Source of the DNA: Perkinsus olseni | Taxonomy: Eukaryota > Perkinsozoa > Perkinsida > Perkinsidae | Length of the DNA stretch: 64,000 nucleotides | NCBI GenBank assembly: GCA_013115135.1 | Contig: JABANP010000207.1 | Span: 22,147 to 86,146 of the forward strand | Direction: 5' to 3' | In this document: positions 35,601-46,929 of the stretch, piece by piece | Numbering within the stretch: position 1 is the first letter of the stretch | How the letters are laid out: each line of letters opens with the position of its first letter | Made by a program: the position numbers and the translations under genes | Notes under the pieces: generated by a model | Database searches by the model: none | Seen by the model: only the letters and a program-made list of their open reading frames with translations | Told to the model about the DNA's origin: nothing

Positions 35601-35890
35601 GACCTGAGCCTCCCGATCTAACGAAGAGAGCAGCGGCTGTATGGCCTTGGACCAACCGCCTGCACGCAATATCTTCATCACATTCACACGATTGCCACAT
35701 TGCGCAGCCAGTGAGCCTGAGGCCTGTGTGATGGGCAGCGAAGGTGCCGGCGGATAGAGTAAACAGCAGCTGTAACCGCCATGCTTGACGAAATGACTCT
35801 TAGTAATAGGCCCTTACGTATCGCCTGTCGTTTGTCCTTGACGCTCCTAACTGACTGTAGAGCAGCGATGAGCTCCCCGAATGAAGACAT
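29657..35890 (-). CDS. Large armadillo-repeat protein
   Basis: The first exon starts at 35890 (MSSFGELIAALQSVRSVKDK) and ends at a GTAAGG donor. Coding segments then follow at about 35.57-35.34, 35.27-35.09, 35.04-34.84, 34.80-34.57, 34.54-34.36, 34.34-34.11, 33.60-33.47, 33.34-32.54, 32.40-32.11, 31.9-31.64, 31.48-31.14 and 30.84-29.66 kb. Typical armadillo units are visible: VYAALAAANLTSFD, HGAIPELLQVA, YGLLALGNLAGS, FALSNLTGCANHREMM. The last exon of about 1.2 kb is a helical-repeat block ending TGA at 29657. It stands 190 bp before the start of the next giant gene on the same strand. Simple splice phases do not join the two, so I keep them separate, but a single gene of over 20 kb is not excluded. 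Role unknown; protein-protein scaffold likely. Confidence 0.6.
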
Positions 35891-36230
35891 TCAAGAGAGT
35901 TCAGCTGTGATGGTTTTCGCCTCGTGGTTCAGAGCCTCTTCAGATTGACAGCTGGGAGTAACAAAACACTCGGTGCACACCAGAAACATGCCGATGAATT
36001 ATAGGCATGGGCGAGTTGCAGCCCGTGGAGACGCTCACTACGATAAACCGAGACTCCAGTTTCCTTCCATCCCCTGAACGGATAGTATGAGATCGGTTGG
36101 AGAGCCGGAATCCGATATGCGGGGCGCAGAACACTGGCAGTTAACATCGTCGGTGGGAATTAGCAGCAGCCCATCAAGACAGACCTTGGACGTGCTTTCT
36201 TCGCGTGAAGGGTTGGCGAAAGCGTTGCAG

Positions 36231-36265
36231 TTTCTCATCCCAAGACTCCTCCTGGGATGAGGAAA
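36231..36265. other. Inverted repeat (hairpin)
   Basis: TTTCTCATCCCA and TGGGATGAGGAAA are complementary except for one bulged G, separated by 10 nt. It lies about 340 bp before the armadillo gene start. Function unknown. Confidence 0.5.
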
Positions 36266-36985
36266 CGCACCAAACTGGACGCGCGCTGAAACCGAGTGGA
36301 GTGTCGAGCTCCGATAAGCGCTTCCGCCTTCTCACGTCAAGTCAATCAACATCAGCATGGACGTCATGGAAGCAATTGTAGTGGGTGGTCTTATGAAAGA
36401 CCGAGTCAGAGAAAAGCCGCACTCTCAGTGAGATCAATCACGAGCGCGACCCAGGCGGGTTTCAAATCGACCGAACCAGAATGAAATAAATCAAGTATGA
36501 TACGGTAGGGATTCTCAAACACAATTCTCATCCCCCTGTTTCCCATAAGCATTCCGTGGAATTCGGTACTTGGAGGGCTGCCTCAGACTCCCGTTGATGT
36601 AGTATATCAAGAGCATTTAGCAGTAGGGCGGCGAGGGCAGTGCGAGACCCATGTCCGTCAATTTAATCTAACTAGAGCATCTCGGTATTTGATTGCACAG
36701 AAGCGGCTCTCGCTGTGAATAATACATCCAGTATTAGAGTCAATATCGCGAATCTTCCGTGGAGGGGGCACTGTCTCCTGAGTAGGGATTCGCGTCGGCT
36801 TGGCAGTGCCAAGTTGGCACCCATGGACGGGAAAGAGGCCTTGATTATTGAAGACTTCAGAGAGCGTGGGGCATGTGTACAACCCTTCGAGCATCAAACC
36901 TGACGGTGGAACGGCGCAACGCAGTTACCTTGCTCAGGATGCTCCACCTCACCTGTCTCCGACGCGTGCGTGCAGAGCGGTGGTG

Positions 36986-36999
36986 TCACGTGTGACGTC
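36986..36999. promoter_or_regulatory. TCACGTGTGACGTC element before isocitrate lyase
   Basis: Same CACGT/TGACGT composition as the array elements at 10376 and 12056, with a TG inserted between halves, about 465 bp before the isocitrate lyase ATG. A regulatory role is inferred from recurrence. Confidence 0.3.
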
Positions 37000-37463
37000 G
37001 GCCGCCCACAGGCGACCTTGCGCTCGGAACTTTGAGAGACTATCAGTGTCGATTGACGTGCCTGACAACCCCTCCCAATTGCTCATACTTGGAGGGAGCG
37101 TACAACTGCCTAACTCACACCTGGCCCCGCGTTGGGGTCCGACTGAATCTGATGGAGCAACATGCGTCTGCGTGCTGATGTGTACGCAAACACAAAGCAG
37201 AAAAGCACCCATCTCATTAACCAATGCAGGAATCTTCGAACTCCTCAAAGTGACGCATTGGAATTCGTAAGGACCCTGGCCCCGTTCAGACGCTCCTCCC
37301 TCACTATGCAGTATGCGGCGAATGCCATGCACTGAACAGCGAGTGTCGCCCTACTCTCCTATAGCTGAGTTTGTCTGACGGTCTGATTCCTCCTGGATCT
37401 TCGGATGGCTATCGGCTGTGTGTTAGCTCTGAACCTGTTTAGTATCTTTGGTAAGATTTTGAA

Positions 37464-39104
37464 ATGTCGCACTCTCCTCATTTCGAAGAAGATGTTGCTG
37501 AGTTGAAGCAGTGGTGGTCATCATCGCGTTGGAAGGGGAAGTGCAGGCCCTACTCCGCCGAGGACGTCGCCCGTCTACGAGGCAATAAGGATACTCGATC
37601 TACCTACCCGTCCAATGCCATGGCCAAGAAGCTGTGGTCACTACTTGTGAAGGCCAGAGAAGAGGGCACCTCCGTGAAGACTCTAGGGGTACTGGACCCC
37701 GTGCAGGCCATCCAAGTGTCCAAGTATCTCGATGCTCTCTACATCTCCGGTTGGCAGTGTGCTACAACATGCTCGTCCAATACAGAGCCAGGTCCAGATT
37801 TTGGCGATTACCCGTCGAATACAGTTCCCGACAAGGTTGAGCAGATATTCAGAGCGCAGTGTTTCCACGATAAAAGTCAGCTACTCCAGAGGTCCAGCAA
37901 GAATGGTTACGACGGCGAACCTCTGAGAGACTTTCTAGCCCCAATCGTCGCTGATGGTGACAGTGGCCATGGTGGTATCACTGCTGTTATGCGATTGGCG
38001 AAGATGATGATCGAGAAGGGGGCTGCTGGGATTCATCTAGAGGACCAGAAGGCTTCCACCAAGAAGTGTGGTCATTTGGGTGGCAAAGTACTAGTCTCTA
38101 CCAGGGAACACATAGAGAGGCTCGTGGCGGCGAGACTAACGGCTGACATACTCGGGACCGATACCATCATCATAGCAAGGACTGACGCTGAGATAGCTAC
38201 TCTGCTCGACAACAACGTCGATGATCGTGATCACCCCTTCATTCTGGGAGCCTCCAATCCCGAAGTCGCCAAAGAGCGGCCCATGAGATACATCGTCGAG
38301 GATGCTATCAACAGTGGTTGCTCTGATAAAATACCAGAGTTAGAGGCTGAGTGGATCGACAAGGCCCGTCTGTGTACCTTCCCTGAGCTCATATCAATGA
38401 AGCTGAAGGAGATGGGGAAGCCGACTGAAGAATGGGATGAGAAGTCCCTGACAATGGGCATACATGAGATGAGACTGGAGGCTCAAAGGTTGCTTGGTGG
38501 AAATGGAGAATTGCCATATTGGAGTTGGGATGCTCCACGTACTCGAGAGGGTTTTTATCGCATACAAGGTGGCACAAAGATGTGTATCAGCCGTAGCAGC
38601 TCATTCGCCCCGTATTCTGATATGACCTGGATGGAGGCCAAGAAGCCTGACTTAGCTCAAGCGAAGGAGTTCACAACCGGCGTGAAGGAGGCCCATAGCG
38701 GAGCGATGTTCCTTTACAACGTCTTCCCAAGTTTATTCTGGGATAAAATGGGTATGTCCGATGAGGATATTGCCGACTTTCAGAGGAAACTCGGTGAACT
38801 TGGCTTTGTTTTCCAGTTCATACCGTTGGCTGGATTTCATGTGTCGGGTCTTCATATGGATCTGCTTGCCAAGAACTACCGTAAAGAAGACATGCTCGCT
38901 TACATGAGAGATGTTCAGAGGGTGGAGAGAGATAATGGTATTGAGATACTTGCCCATCAGAAGTGGTCTGGTGCTGACTATATAGACACAGCTGTATCGA
39001 TCGCTACTGGAGGCTCTGCTGCTACCACAACCACTTCACGTCTCGCCGGCATCTCTACAGAGCGTGACCTGGAGGAACTTGCCACGGCCCCAGCTAATAG
39101 TTGA
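37464..39104 (+). CDS. ICL: Isocitrate lyase (546 aa)
   Basis: Cleaves isocitrate to succinate and glyoxylate, the first step of the glyoxylate shunt that lets cells grow on fatty acids or acetate. The uninterrupted frame has the eukaryotic-type length (about 550 aa). Visible family features are ADGDSGHGG at residues 163-171 (metal/substrate region), the catalytic KKCGHLGGKV with Cys202, HLEDQKA just before it, and ARTDAE. Later the sequence reads WSWDAPRTREGFYR and LAGFHVSGLHMD. The ATG is chosen because MSHSPHFEEDVAELKQWWSS fits the usual N-terminus and an AG acceptor-like site lies 23 nt upstream. The C-terminus (TAPANS) has no SKL-type peroxisomal signal. No intron is seen, unlike its neighbours. 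Confidence 0.96.
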   Translation: MSHSPHFEEDVAELKQWWSSSRWKGKCRPYSAEDVARLRGNKDTRSTYPSNAMAKKLWSLLVKAREEGTSVKTLGVLDPVQAIQVSKYLDALYISGWQCATTCSSNTEPGPDFGDYPSNTVPDKVEQIFRAQCFHDKSQLLQRSSKNGYDGEPLRDFLAPIVADGDSGHGGITAVMRLAKMMIEKGAAGIHLEDQKASTKKCGHLGGKVLVSTREHIERLVAARLTADILGTDTIIIARTDAEIATLLDNNVDDRDHPFILGASNPEVAKERPMRYIVEDAINSGCSDKIPELEAEWIDKARLCTFPELISMKLKEMGKPTEEWDEKSLTMGIHEMRLEAQRLLGGNGELPYWSWDAPRTREGFYRIQGGTKMCISRSSSFAPYSDMTWMEAKKPDLAQAKEFTTGVKEAHSGAMFLYNVFPSLFWDKMGMSDEDIADFQRKLGELGFVFQFIPLAGFHVSGLHMDLLAKNYRKEDMLAYMRDVQRVERDNGIEILAHQKWSGADYIDTAVSIATGGSAATTTTSRLAGISTERDLEELATAPANS

Positions 39105-39803
39105 GAAGACGGTTCAAGAAGTTTTATGAGGGTTGATGAAGGTCTCCTATTTTTTCAATCGCAGATCACAGTATTATTGTTGAACCTATGCCGTCAAACT
39201 TTTGTTGTTGCTGTTACACTGACGTTACCCTAGTTATAATTTCATTGGCCATCCTTGATGTCGACTCCCCGTCCGAGCGTACGGTATTCGTGTGCCATCG
39301 TTATTAACACGCATACCTAGCTCCGACCGAGGGCCACCCTTCGAAAGCCTCAGACGAGCCGTCTGCTTAATCCTCTGGTATCAATGATCGATATGGTCAA
39401 TTATAGTGGGCTTCAGGACAGCCCCATTTATTTCATCTGAGGACGTTTATAGTATTGCGTTCGTTCAGCCTAGTAGACAACACGCTACGTAAACTGTTTT
39501 GAGAGGGAGACGCATGAACCGAAAAACAACAGTGGAAGTCACCCAGAAACACCTAACATTCTCTTAGTAACACAAGAAGCACGCATTGCAGACAACGTCT
39601 GTGGGAAACTGTCTACTGTATGAATTTCTCCGGTGTGAGACCTCTCATCAGCAGAAGGGAAATTTTATACAACAACACTAGCAATACATCGGAACTCGAT
39701 AGAACAACTTATAAACTGTTCCGCCACGCCTCTTCCCTTGGCCTCGAGAGTTCTCGGCCCTTCTGGGAACTAACAGTTCCACAGAGAAGCACATAAGGAA
39801 AGC
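39105..39803. other. Convergent intergenic region
   Basis: 3' regions of isocitrate lyase (+) and ABCG transporter 1 (-) meet here. A+T-richer than the flanking genes; no gene or repeat seen. Confidence 0.6.
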
Positions 39804-41746
39804 TTAGAAAACATACCTAGCCTTCCTCTTAAGAACAACATTAGTAGCAGTACGAAGAGCAATGATCAGACCCAGGAGAATGCCGATATCCAGCCCGACG
39901 AGACTCGACTTAGCATCATTGATTTCGCTCAATTGGGTGTAATCGAAACCGAACTCGTTGAAGTAGGCTAAGTTAACCCCGTACTTCAGAGCACAGAGCC
40001 ACTGTATCCAACGCAGCCACACAGGGATGTTACTAAGGCTAGTAAACAGTCCAGAGAACACCATCTGCGGGACGAAAAGCAAGGGCATCATCTGAATGGC
40101 CTGCGCCCCCGAGTTCACGGCTGCTCCAACCAACTGGGCCAGAGACACTGAGGAGATGTTCAAGACCCAGGAAGTCAAAAACCAGTAGAAAATGTTGCCC
40201 TGGAAGTTCATCATGTAGTAAGTAATGATAATTTGCACAACAGAGTCGACGAAGGATAGAGGGAATTCAACCATCATCTTCGAAATCATGTAGGGAATGG
40301 TTGAATACATATTGCTCGCGTATTCTCTGAGGAAGATACCCCGCTGTTCGGGGAATCGCAAGATGGTCGCCTGAGCTGAGCCCATCATGGCGAAAATACA
40401 CACAGTAACCATACCGCCATAGTAGGGAATGAACTCCCCTAGATTCGCCAGCCAGTACTCTTCACTCTGGCTCGAACCAGCGTCGAAGAACACGCAACCG
40501 AAGAGAAGGTTGAGAATGATAAGAACGCTGTAGCGAGCAATCAGTACAGGCTTGTTACGGGAAGTGTCTCGCGCATCACGCAGGAAGAGTTCTCTGAGCT
40601 GAGTGGTAAAGGCAGCGGGCCTAGCCTTGGGCTTCAGAGATGGAGCATCGTTTCCTTGAACCCGGGACTTCTCAATGGCAGGCACGATTTTCACTTCGGC
40701 CTGTTTCTTGTACACATGAGCGAGCCTCTGTATGTCCTCCAGGGGAGCAGTCTGAAGCTCAGAGAGGACAAAGTCAGCTGGGTTGTAATCAGGAGGGCAC
40801 TTGATAGATGCATTATCCTGGAAGAAGTCCTTGAGGTCGGTAGTGGGGCCCTGGTACACCATCATGCCACTGCAAATGACAAGGGTATTGTCAAACATAG
40901 AGAAGATCTCGCTGGAGGGTTGATGAACCGTCACCATCACCGCCACGCCAGAGCGCGCTAACTCTTTGAGGACCTTCATGGTAGTAACAGCAGCATAGGA
41001 GTCCAGTCCCGACAAAGGCTCGTCAAGGAAGATCATCTGCGGCTTGGAGATGAGCTCCATTCCCACAGATGTGCGCTTCCGCTCGCCGCCTGATATTCCC
41101 TTGATAACACCGTTGCCCACCACAGTGTCCTTGCACGGTGTCAACTTCAACGAATCAAGGAGATCCGTGACCAAAGCTTGAATCTGCGCAGCAGCAAAGA
41201 TTCCTTCAAACACCACAAGTTCACGACTCACTTCTTTTTCATCTTGGTCATGCATTCTCAGACGAGCTGACATCTCCAAAACTTCTTTTGGGGTAGCAGT
41301 AGCAGTTAAATGATCATCCTGCATAACATAGGCTATGTGGCTTCGGAAATTCACCGGATCTTGAACTTTGCCGTTGAACGAGACCTCCCCACTGAAGGAC
41401 TTCCCCTTCCCGCGAAGACTCTGTCTTCCACCAAGAACGTTCATTAAGGTCGACTTGCCGGAGCCGGACGGGCCGAGAACAGCGGTCAGCTCGCCAGGCC
41501 GAAGGATACCCGTGCAGCCGTTAAGAATCTTCTTCCCCTTGATGACAAAATCGACATCGGTCCATTCCAGACTAGCTCCCCTAAAAAAGAAAGATAATGG
41601 TCAACGGAACTTCGTAGAAGCAGCTAGTAGACCTACTTCACCTGAGACCCGCCGACCGAAATCGATCGGAACTTCCGCAAGTCAGTTATAGTGGTCGCAG
41701 GGCTGGCCTCGCCCGTGGAGGAGGGAGTAGACGCATGAAAACTCAT
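39804..41746 (-). CDS. ABCG (White/WBC) half-transporter 1 (612 aa)
   Basis: ATP-driven exporter subunit of the ABCG family, which dimerises in a membrane to move lipids or drugs. Exons are 41746-41637, 41580-41232 and 41183-39804. The 48-nt intron at 41231-41184 (GTGAGT...GCGCAG) has no stop and a length divisible by three, so the unspliced frame looks continuous but adds 16 false residues. The ATPase domain comes first: Walker A GPSGSGKST (residues 73-81), signature ISGGERKRTSVG (about 183-194) and Walker B MIFLDEP (203-209). A six-helix ABC2-type membrane domain follows (LFGCVFFDAG, GMVTVCIFAMMG, FVPQMVFSGLF). It ends KARYVF. Exon lengths 2 and 3 (349 and 1380 nt) equal those of the neighbour, so the two are tandem duplicates. 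Substrate unknown. Confidence 0.93.
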
Positions 41747-42110
41747 AGCCGCCAAATAACACCAACAACTTATGGGCAATAGGAACTGACAGGACTCCCC
41801 CAAGCCCATGATCGGGCAGCGAGACACTATGAGTTGGGAAGGAGAAAACGGCAGACAACGCCTGTCAATGAACTGTTATCAAGGAATGCTGCAATGCAGT
41901 CTGTAAGGACAGACCGATGTCTCAAACCGAATCGTACAGCGTTTAATCAGAGAACAACTACGGCAAAGCTAATCATTCAATAGAGCTGTATTACGAATGG
42001 AGAAAGATGTTATATTCTACTCGGGAACGTAAACGGAAGGAAGCGAAGACAGGTCAACAGTCTGAGGACTAACAGCCCTCCATGTACTGAAGTGCCGTTT
42101 CCTCAGCTGC

Positions 42111-44027
42111 TTAGTACACGAACCGAGATTTGCGCTTCAAAACAATAGTAGCCAAGATACGCAGTATAATGAGCATCGCCAGGAGAACACCGATGTACAG
42201 ACCGACAAGATCGGAGTGGATATCATTGGCCTCATTCAAGAGGGTCATATCGAATCCAAACTCGTTGAAGTAGGCCAGGCAGGCGGTGTACTTGAGGAAG
42301 CTCAGATATTGCAACCAACGCAGCCACACAGGGATCTGGCTCATGGGAGTAAACAAACCAGAGAAGATCATTTGAGGGACGAAGAGTAATGGCATGAACT
42401 GCATAGCCTGGGCACCCGAGTTGGCAATAGCACCGAGGAACTGAGCGAACGAGGCAGAGACCAGGTTGATAAGAAGGTTCGTCAGAACCCACAGGATCCA
42501 ACTGCCCTGGTAGTTGATCATAAAGTAAGCGATGATGATCTGAATGACACTCTCTATGAACGCCATTGGTACTTCTAGGAGAGTCTGGGAGAAGACATAG
42601 GGGATAGAGGAGTACATGTTGCTAGCGTATTCCCTGACGAAGATGGCCCGTTGCTCAGGGTATCTCAGGATGGTTGTCTGTGCCGAGCCCATCATAGCCC
42701 CCACGCACGTGATCACTAAGGCACCATAATAAGACTGGAACTTGCCTCGATTAGTGAGCCAGAAGATCTCAGGCTCATCAGCGCCGGCTTGGAAGAATAC
42801 ACAGCCCATGATAAGACCCATAACAATAGTCATGCAGACCTTGATCACTTGTACCGTTGGATTCCGAATAACATCTCTGAAGTCCCGTTTCATAAGCTCT
42901 CTCAACTGAACCCTCATCGAAGCGACACGAGCCTTCGAACGCACATCAGGCAAGTGGACCGCCTTCGCACGTACACCCTCGATTGTGGGAGCCGCCCTTT
43001 TCTCGAAGTCGCTTCTATAAGCATCGGCCAGAGCCAGGATATTCTCTCTGGGCTCGGTCTGCAACTTGTACAGCACGAAGTCCGCCGGGTTGTAGTTACT
43101 CGGGCACTTGTATCCACCATTGTCGTAGAGGAACCCAACGAGTCCCTTCCTGGGGCCTTGGTAGACGATAGACCCCTCCGAGATGACCAGGACATTATCA
43201 AACATAGCGAAGATCTCGCTGGAGGGCTGATGAACTGTGACCATCACAGGCACGCCACTGGCAGCTAAGTCCTTGAGCACCTTGACGGTAGTGGTGGCAG
43301 CGTAGGAGTCAAGACCAGTGAGAGGCTCATCCAAGAAAATCATCTCTGGCTTGGTTATGAGCTCAACGCCCACCGATGTCCTTTTCCTCTCGCCACCTGA
43401 GATACCCTTAATGATCTCGTTACCAACAACAGTATCTTTGCAGTTGGTCAGCTTCAAGGAGTCCAGAAGATTCGTCACCAATTCATTTACCTGATGAACT
43501 CATCGTGACTTGTAGTTTCGAGCATCCCCCTTGGTACCTCTTTCTTGTTACTGCCACTGAGCCTGAGGTTGGCCGAGAACTCTAGGATCTCCTTAGGCGT
43601 GCTCGTAGCAACCAGAGTATCGTCTTGCATGACATAAGCTATACGACTGCGGAATTCCACTGGGTCCTCGACCTTCCCGTTGAACGACACTGCACCGTCG
43701 AAGGTTTTGCCAGGGCCCTTCAGGCTCTGCCTTCCGCCAAGCACATTCATAAGGGTAGATTTTCCCGAACCCGAGGGCCCTAGGACGGCAGTCAGCTCGC
43801 CGGGCCGAATCATTCCGGAGCAGTCATCGAGAATCTTCTTGTCGCCGATGGAGAAGGTGAGGTGGGTCCACTCCAAACTCGAACCACTGAAAATGAGGAT
43901 CGCATCGAAGTGGCAGGCGGATAACTTCAGCAGCTTACACGTCGGTATCTTTAGAAGTTGAAATGGTAGTACGGAAAGACTTCTCACGAGCTTCTTCCAA
44001 GTCAACTTTGACAGGGCTAACAGCCAT
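42111..44027 (-). CDS. ABCG (White/WBC) half-transporter 2 (605 aa)
   Basis: Paralogue of the adjacent transporter, same strand, 364 bp upstream. Exons are 44027-43939 (MAVSPVKVDLEEAREKSFRT..., phase 2 donor GTAAGC), 43886-43538 and 43490-42111. The 47-nt intron at 43537-43491 breaks the frame, which is why the gene appears as two open frames. The ATPase domain has Walker A GPSGSGKST (about 66-74), signature ISGGERKRTSVG and Walker B MIFLDEPLTGLDS. The membrane domain includes MGCVFFQAGADEPE and FVPQMIFSGLFTPMSQIPVW, ending KSRFVY. Half-size architecture (ATPase then membrane) means it must pair, possibly with its neighbour. Both are probably membrane exporters of lipophilic compounds; the substrate cannot be read from sequence. 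Confidence 0.93.
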
Positions 44028-44559
44028 TGTAAAGTCGTATTTTCACAACAAAGACCAACAACAACTGATATAGAACTCTAGTGGATGATTTGGTAGTATT
44101 GTAACCAGCAACCTTGACTAAGTACGTATGAGTGAATAGCCAACAAAAAATTCTAGACTATTATCCAGTCACTGGATCGCTAGCTTCAGCTATCCTACGA
44201 TCACACAACCCCTTCATCTAGAGCTGGCAGTAGGGGTGTCCAAATGAAGGGGTGGCTCAAACACGGCTCCCAGTCGATGCCACGGAAGCTGACCGACTGG
44301 GTATTCGACTGGTGAACCCAGAGATATCGGCATTGCAGCAGTGCTAGCTTCAAGGCAGCAAGGATATGGTGATCTAGTGGCGTCGCAGTCGGGTCCCACA
44401 TGGTCACCCGACTTTGGTTGATCATCCAAGGGACTGATGCGGATTCGGCCGTGCCAACTGATCTGATCCACCACTATTGTGGAATGAACAGTTTGGCCAA
44501 GCGATAAACATCTGCTGCAGCCGTCATCCATCTTCTCGCCGTTGGCCATGTGGATTCTA

Positions 44560-44620
44560 GTGATGTAGCGCGTTGGACTCCGACTCCGATCCCAACGACC
44601 CGGGTTCAATCCCAACACCC
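44560..44620 (+). other. tRNA-like relic (Arg, CCG anticodon)
   Basis: TTGGA-CTCCGAC-TCCGA (44573-44589) folds as an anticodon arm with CCG in the loop, TAGCGCG resembles an A box end and GGTTCAATCCC (44603-44613) a B box. The T stem pairs at only two positions and no acceptor stem is found, so it is a decayed tRNA or the head of a tRNA-derived SINE. Confidence 0.3.
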
Positions 44621-44777
44621 TCCGATTCGACAGATTCCATTAATCACTGTTCGTCAGCCGTGAGTATCACGGTCGCTTCGAGATTCAAGAGATCCCGTAA
44701 ACTGTGTAGGCCGGGCAGGCAGGGCTCTCGCTTTGGAAGGTGGTCAGCAGCTTTCATCCACCGTCACGCGTTAATAA

Positions 44778-46929
44778 ATGCCGTCTGCTCCTTCCAGTAC
44801 TCTCACGACTACCGCTGACTGTGACTTCCTAGATGCCGCTCGTAGAGGGGATTTCGTTGCTTGCAAGGCCATCAGAGACAATGATGGTAGCACTACAATA
44901 GAGTACCACACGTCTCCCTCATCGTCTGTTGTCGTTCAGAGTCCGTCGACATCAACACAGTGTCACCTGACACCGGCATGAGTGCTGCCCATTATTGCGT
45001 GATAGACGGAGGTGACCGTGATGTTATGGAATGGTTACACAAGGAGGTAGTAGCGAGGCGTCAAGACCATCAGGGGGCTATCATCAACTCCTAGTAGGGC
45101 ATCGACTGGCACGTAAGAGATCTCGATAACCGGACGCCACTCCAGTGCGCTATTCAACGGTCAGCGCAGAGTGCCGTGGACTTCTTCGTTTCGAAGGTTT
45201 TCGAGTAAGAACTCCCTTTTCGAAAACTATTAGTTATGTCATGGCCTCCTTCAGTCCTGTTGAAAGTATCTTCTTCGTCCACTTCGACGAGTTGCCTTTC
45301 GATGATACCCTCATCAACATCATCAACGACCCCTCAATTAATGAAAGGCAGCTAACGCACATGTAGCACCATCAGCGAGCGCGAACCGGTCAAGTGGTAA
45401 CTTCCATACTAGGGGCATCATACTGGGATGCGCGCGGCTATTAGCATCTCGATTTCCGATTTTGATGGCATCTTTGGCCGCACCTTGCGTAAATACCGGG
45501 CAAAAATACGTCATCTTTCGGAGCGACTCGGGTGGAATGTTCAGCGTCTTCGTGTATCGCACTGGAGCTTACTACGGCAGGTTCCCCCAGTTCAACGGTA
45601 TGCAGTTGTGCCACCTTCTCGCTGAGAGCTCACGCAAGGCTGCCCTTCACGCAGTAGGTATCCTTTCGAATCCAGCTAGGGCGGTATGAAATGTTCTCAG
45701 CTCGGCTCCCGTTTAAAGACGCCATTGACGTCCCTGCTGGACTGTGATGGCAACGGTTGCCTTCATTATGCTAGCGCCAACGCTCTCATCAGACTGCAGC
45801 GGAAGATGATGCCCGAAGAGAATGATGAGGATGATGATGAGGACGAGGAGGAGATGAAAGTCTAGTAATGATATCGCGATTGGCAACAGGGGCATGGATG
45901 ATGCGCGGATTGGTAGTGTCCCTTCACCCGAGGCCCTACACGAGGTTCTGACCACCATGCAAGATCTCGTCCGAGTACATAAAGTTGATGTCAATCAGAC
46001 CAATGATAGCGGCGACACAGCGAGTCACTTGGTAGTAGTGTGGGGGGATCTCATCATCTCGGAGGTCATTATCTATGCACACTCAGTGCTCGCTAGTATA
46101 ATCTTTGCGTCTCAAAAGTTAGGCCCCAGCTCAAAAATCTTCACGCGAATCGGCAAGCGTTGAACATTGTACTAGGATTCTGGAGAACCTCCAGTGCAAG
46201 GACTGTGGTATTTCTAGATGGTTGAAACCTTCGATACTGACACCTCGCGTACTGATGGCACAATGACGGCGCTTTGGCAAGCTTTTCCCTCGTTCATCCA
46301 GTTAGTGCTCATTATCAACTCGTCATCTGACTGGTTGGACTTGCCCAACACGGTTCTCATTTCACAGTGTCGTGCCTTACAAGGGCCTTGTCATATCCTG
46401 GCTCTGTGCTCGTAGGTCGCCGGAGTTGCCCCAACCGGTGAGATAGCACTCGCCTTCCTCCAGTGTCTCCATCAGCTGGGTGCTGATATGAGAGGTACTA
46501 CTGCCTACCTCACCCACTGCCTCACCCATTGTGCTTGCAGTTCGGAATTGCGATTCCCAGTGTGTCGGCATGATACTGGCGGAGATGCACGGTAATGGTC
46601 CTTGGATAGACTGGATAGTGTCACAGGCAGGCTGCGACGCTACAGCCGTCAGCTCGGAGGGCCTCACCATATATCAATATGTAATACTCAGCGCATCGGT
46701 TGCATCGGGCTGGCCTTTCCGTATTACAATCGAGGGTTTGCGAGGCATACTTCTGCCGTGGAGAGTTCCCATGGTTCAGGCGGATGAGCATGACGAGGAG
46801 TGGGACTCCTCCTCCTCGTCGTCCTCCACGGACGAGTATGATGTCGTATCGCCTTGTCTGATGGGAGGATTGGACGCCATACAAGAAGAGGATGAGGAAG
46901 ATGATGATGAGATTCAGGAGGCTGACTGA
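44778..46929 (+). CDS. Ankyrin-repeat-like protein with acidic C-terminus
   Basis: Starts MPSAPSSTLTTTADCDFLDA. Exons supported by splice sites and phase are 44778-44886, 44961-45046, 45098-45204 and 45255-45362. Later coding segments lie at about 45.5-45.65, 45.73-45.87, 45.89-46.05 and 46.41-46.49 kb, and the last exon runs from about 46523 to the TGA at 46929. Ankyrin-like units are visible: GMSAAHYCVIDGG, LDNRTPLQCAIQRSAQS, DCDGNGCLHYASAN and VNQTNDSGDTASHLV. Two TAG codons at about 45092-45097 lie at the end of a 51-nt intron (45047-45097), so they do not break the gene. An acidic run (DEDDDEDEEE) follows one repeat and the protein ends in DEEDDDEIQEAD. Soluble protein-binding role inferred. 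Middle exon borders are uncertain. Confidence 0.6.

Larger units (their letters stand above)
35891..37463. other. Intergenic region between divergent armadillo and isocitrate lyase genes
   Basis: About 1.6 kb between two divergent starts, probably holding both promoters. It contains a hairpin (36231-36265) and a CACGTG/TGACGT-type element (36986-36999). No convincing gene is seen; short frames lack splice-consistent coding signal. Confidence 0.5.

Noticed and set aside
41184..41231. Sixteen extra residues (VSRELVVFEGIFAAAQ) in ABCG 1
   Set aside because: They coincide with a 48-nt GT-AG intron at the same position as the 47-nt intron of the paralogue.
45047..45097. Tandem TAG TAG stops inside the ankyrin gene, suggesting a pseudogene
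   Set aside because: A 51-nt GT-AG intron of the usual size, phase 0, removes them.
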